In this document: positions 63,111-64,000 of the stretch, in pieces
Layout of the letters: every line of letters begins with the position of its first letter
Numbering within the stretch: position 1 is the first letter of the stretch
Assembly (NCBI RefSeq): GCF_000835495.1
Contig: NW_015622545.1
Location: forward strand, 3,550,777 to 3,614,776
Length of the DNA: 64,000 nt
Direction of reading: 5' to 3'
From: Cladophialophora immunda
Lineage: Eukaryota > Ascomycota > Eurotiomycetes > Chaetothyriales > Herpotrichiellaceae
Notes under the pieces: model-generated
Database searches by the model: none
Told to the model about the DNA's origin: nothing
What the model saw: the letters and a program-made list of their open reading frames with translations, nothing else
Position numbers and translations under genes: made by a program

Positions 63111-64000
63111 ATGCAATCCACATCCTCTTCGGTGAAGATGAAGCTCGAGATCCTGCAGCAATATGCGGTGCCTGGGAATATCCCATGGACTAGTCGCAAG
63201 GTCAGAATCATCGCAGTTCTGTGCGGAATCCTATGTCTGCGCTTCTTCCTTGGTGCACTCGACGTAAAACCCATCCAGGTATGCAGCATCTAACGAGGTG
63301 CCTCTACGATTCTCTGGCTGACAAGTTGTTTCCAGAACCGTTTGCCTAATGCCCTCCGGCAGCAGACCTATCTCGACCAGGCAGGATTTCAGTCGATACC
63401 CATAACCGGCTTCGTCAACACCGGAGACCTCTCAAGCCGCACATGCGAAGATCTAAGGCATGAAGGAGAGCTTCGGGTGGACAAGAGCCTGTACCTCGAA
63501 GACGACTTGGAGCACATTGCACGATCACTGGCAGGTCATCCGATGATCGACTATTCCCAGCAGGAGAAGGGGTTGACATTCCGCCAAATGGTGGCCAAAA
63601 CCTGGGCTAGGCTATCCGGGTCGAGTGTGTGGATCGAGAAGTTCAAGGTCTTCCTCACCGTCACGAGAGTCATCTTCTACGACAACGGCCTCCGACACAA
63701 GCCAGTCATCAGCTTCCTGGCGGGCCAGCTTCATGACGAAAACTGGAACGAGCTGAAGAACTACACCATCCAGTGGCAGAGCGAGGAGATCAAATTCCCC
63801 ACGGTGTTCAACATCCCCGCCCCGTTCAAGCAAGGCGACCGATACTTTGGGCCTGAAGACCCCCGAGTGATTCTCGAGGAGGGGGTCGAAGATGCGGAGC
63901 CCATCGTGACGTTCAACATGCTTTACGACCTGAAAACCGGAGACAGGGCCATGTATATCTTCCGCCCGTTTTCCAACGACACGACCGTCTTGACCATCAC
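63111..64000 (+). CDS. Beta-mannosyltransferase-like protein (GT91/BMT), 5' part
   Basis: Exons 63111-63278 and 63336-64000 give the first 277 residues; the gene continues beyond the right edge. A 57-nt intron (GTATGC ... CTGAC ... TCCAG) follows PIQ. Seen: a signal anchor at about 31-50 (VRIIAVLCGILCLRFFLGAL), so type II and Golgi. A family segment reads VFNIPAPFKQGDRYFGPEDPR (GPEDPR at 228-233), with EPIVTFNMLYDL after it. This matches the Candida/Komagataella beta-1,2-mannosyltransferases (BMT family, CAZy GT91), which cap mannan with beta-1,2-mannose. The second exon has no stop in the window, so plain ORF lists can miss it. The match is from family motifs. Linkage specificity is unknown. 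Confidence 0.8.

Overview
The window is nuclear DNA of a filamentous ascomycete (Pezizomycotina). The genes are separated by 0.2-4.5 kb. Introns are short (about 50-120 nt, GT-AG, CTNAY-like branch points), and many large genes have a single coding exon. The gene content is typical of such fungi: a Zn2Cys6 regulator, a GPI-anchored Ala/Ser-rich wall protein and STT4. The species cannot be told from the sequence. All gene models come from reading frames and splice signals by eye. No database search was run.

Left part (1-17.6 kb) is mostly housekeeping. It holds the 3' part of a PH-domain protein, an alpha/beta hydrolase and a GPI-anchored wall protein. Two U3 snoRNP/processome WD40 proteins follow (RRP9-like and UTP13-like), with proteasome beta4 (PRE1), a RING E3-type protein and the splicing factor SPP2. 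A C2H2-finger orphan closes this part.

Middle part (17.7-26.7 kb) is a compact accessory locus. It holds a short-chain dehydrogenase, a polyketide-transferase-like hydrolase, a large regulator with an AlcR-like stretched zinc cluster, and an MmgE/PrpD (cis-aconitate decarboxylase/2-methylcitrate dehydratase family) enzyme. Two copies of the palindrome TGCGG-N2-CCGCA lie in this locus and I noticed none elsewhere. They are candidate sites for the local regulator.

A coiled-coil orphan, a RAMP4/SERP1-like ER protein and the 1955-residue phosphatidylinositol 4-kinase STT4 follow (27.5-38.3 kb).

Right part (39.3 kb to the end) looks like a glycan-assembly gene cluster. It holds a Stealth-type sugar-phosphate transferase, a nucleotide-sugar transporter-like protein, a GT34 alpha-mannosyl/galactosyltransferase, a GT25-like glycosyltransferase and a membrane O-acyltransferase (AT3). 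A beta-mannosyltransferase-like gene (GT91/BMT) runs off the right edge. Most are predicted type II or polytopic secretory-pathway proteins, and they form three divergent pairs. A secreted protein with an RGG/GA-rich tail and the checkpoint kinase CHK2/Cds1 sit inside the block. Together the enzymes could build a phosphorylated, acylated, beta-mannose-bearing surface mannan. That pathway is an inference and is the most interesting candidate system in the window.
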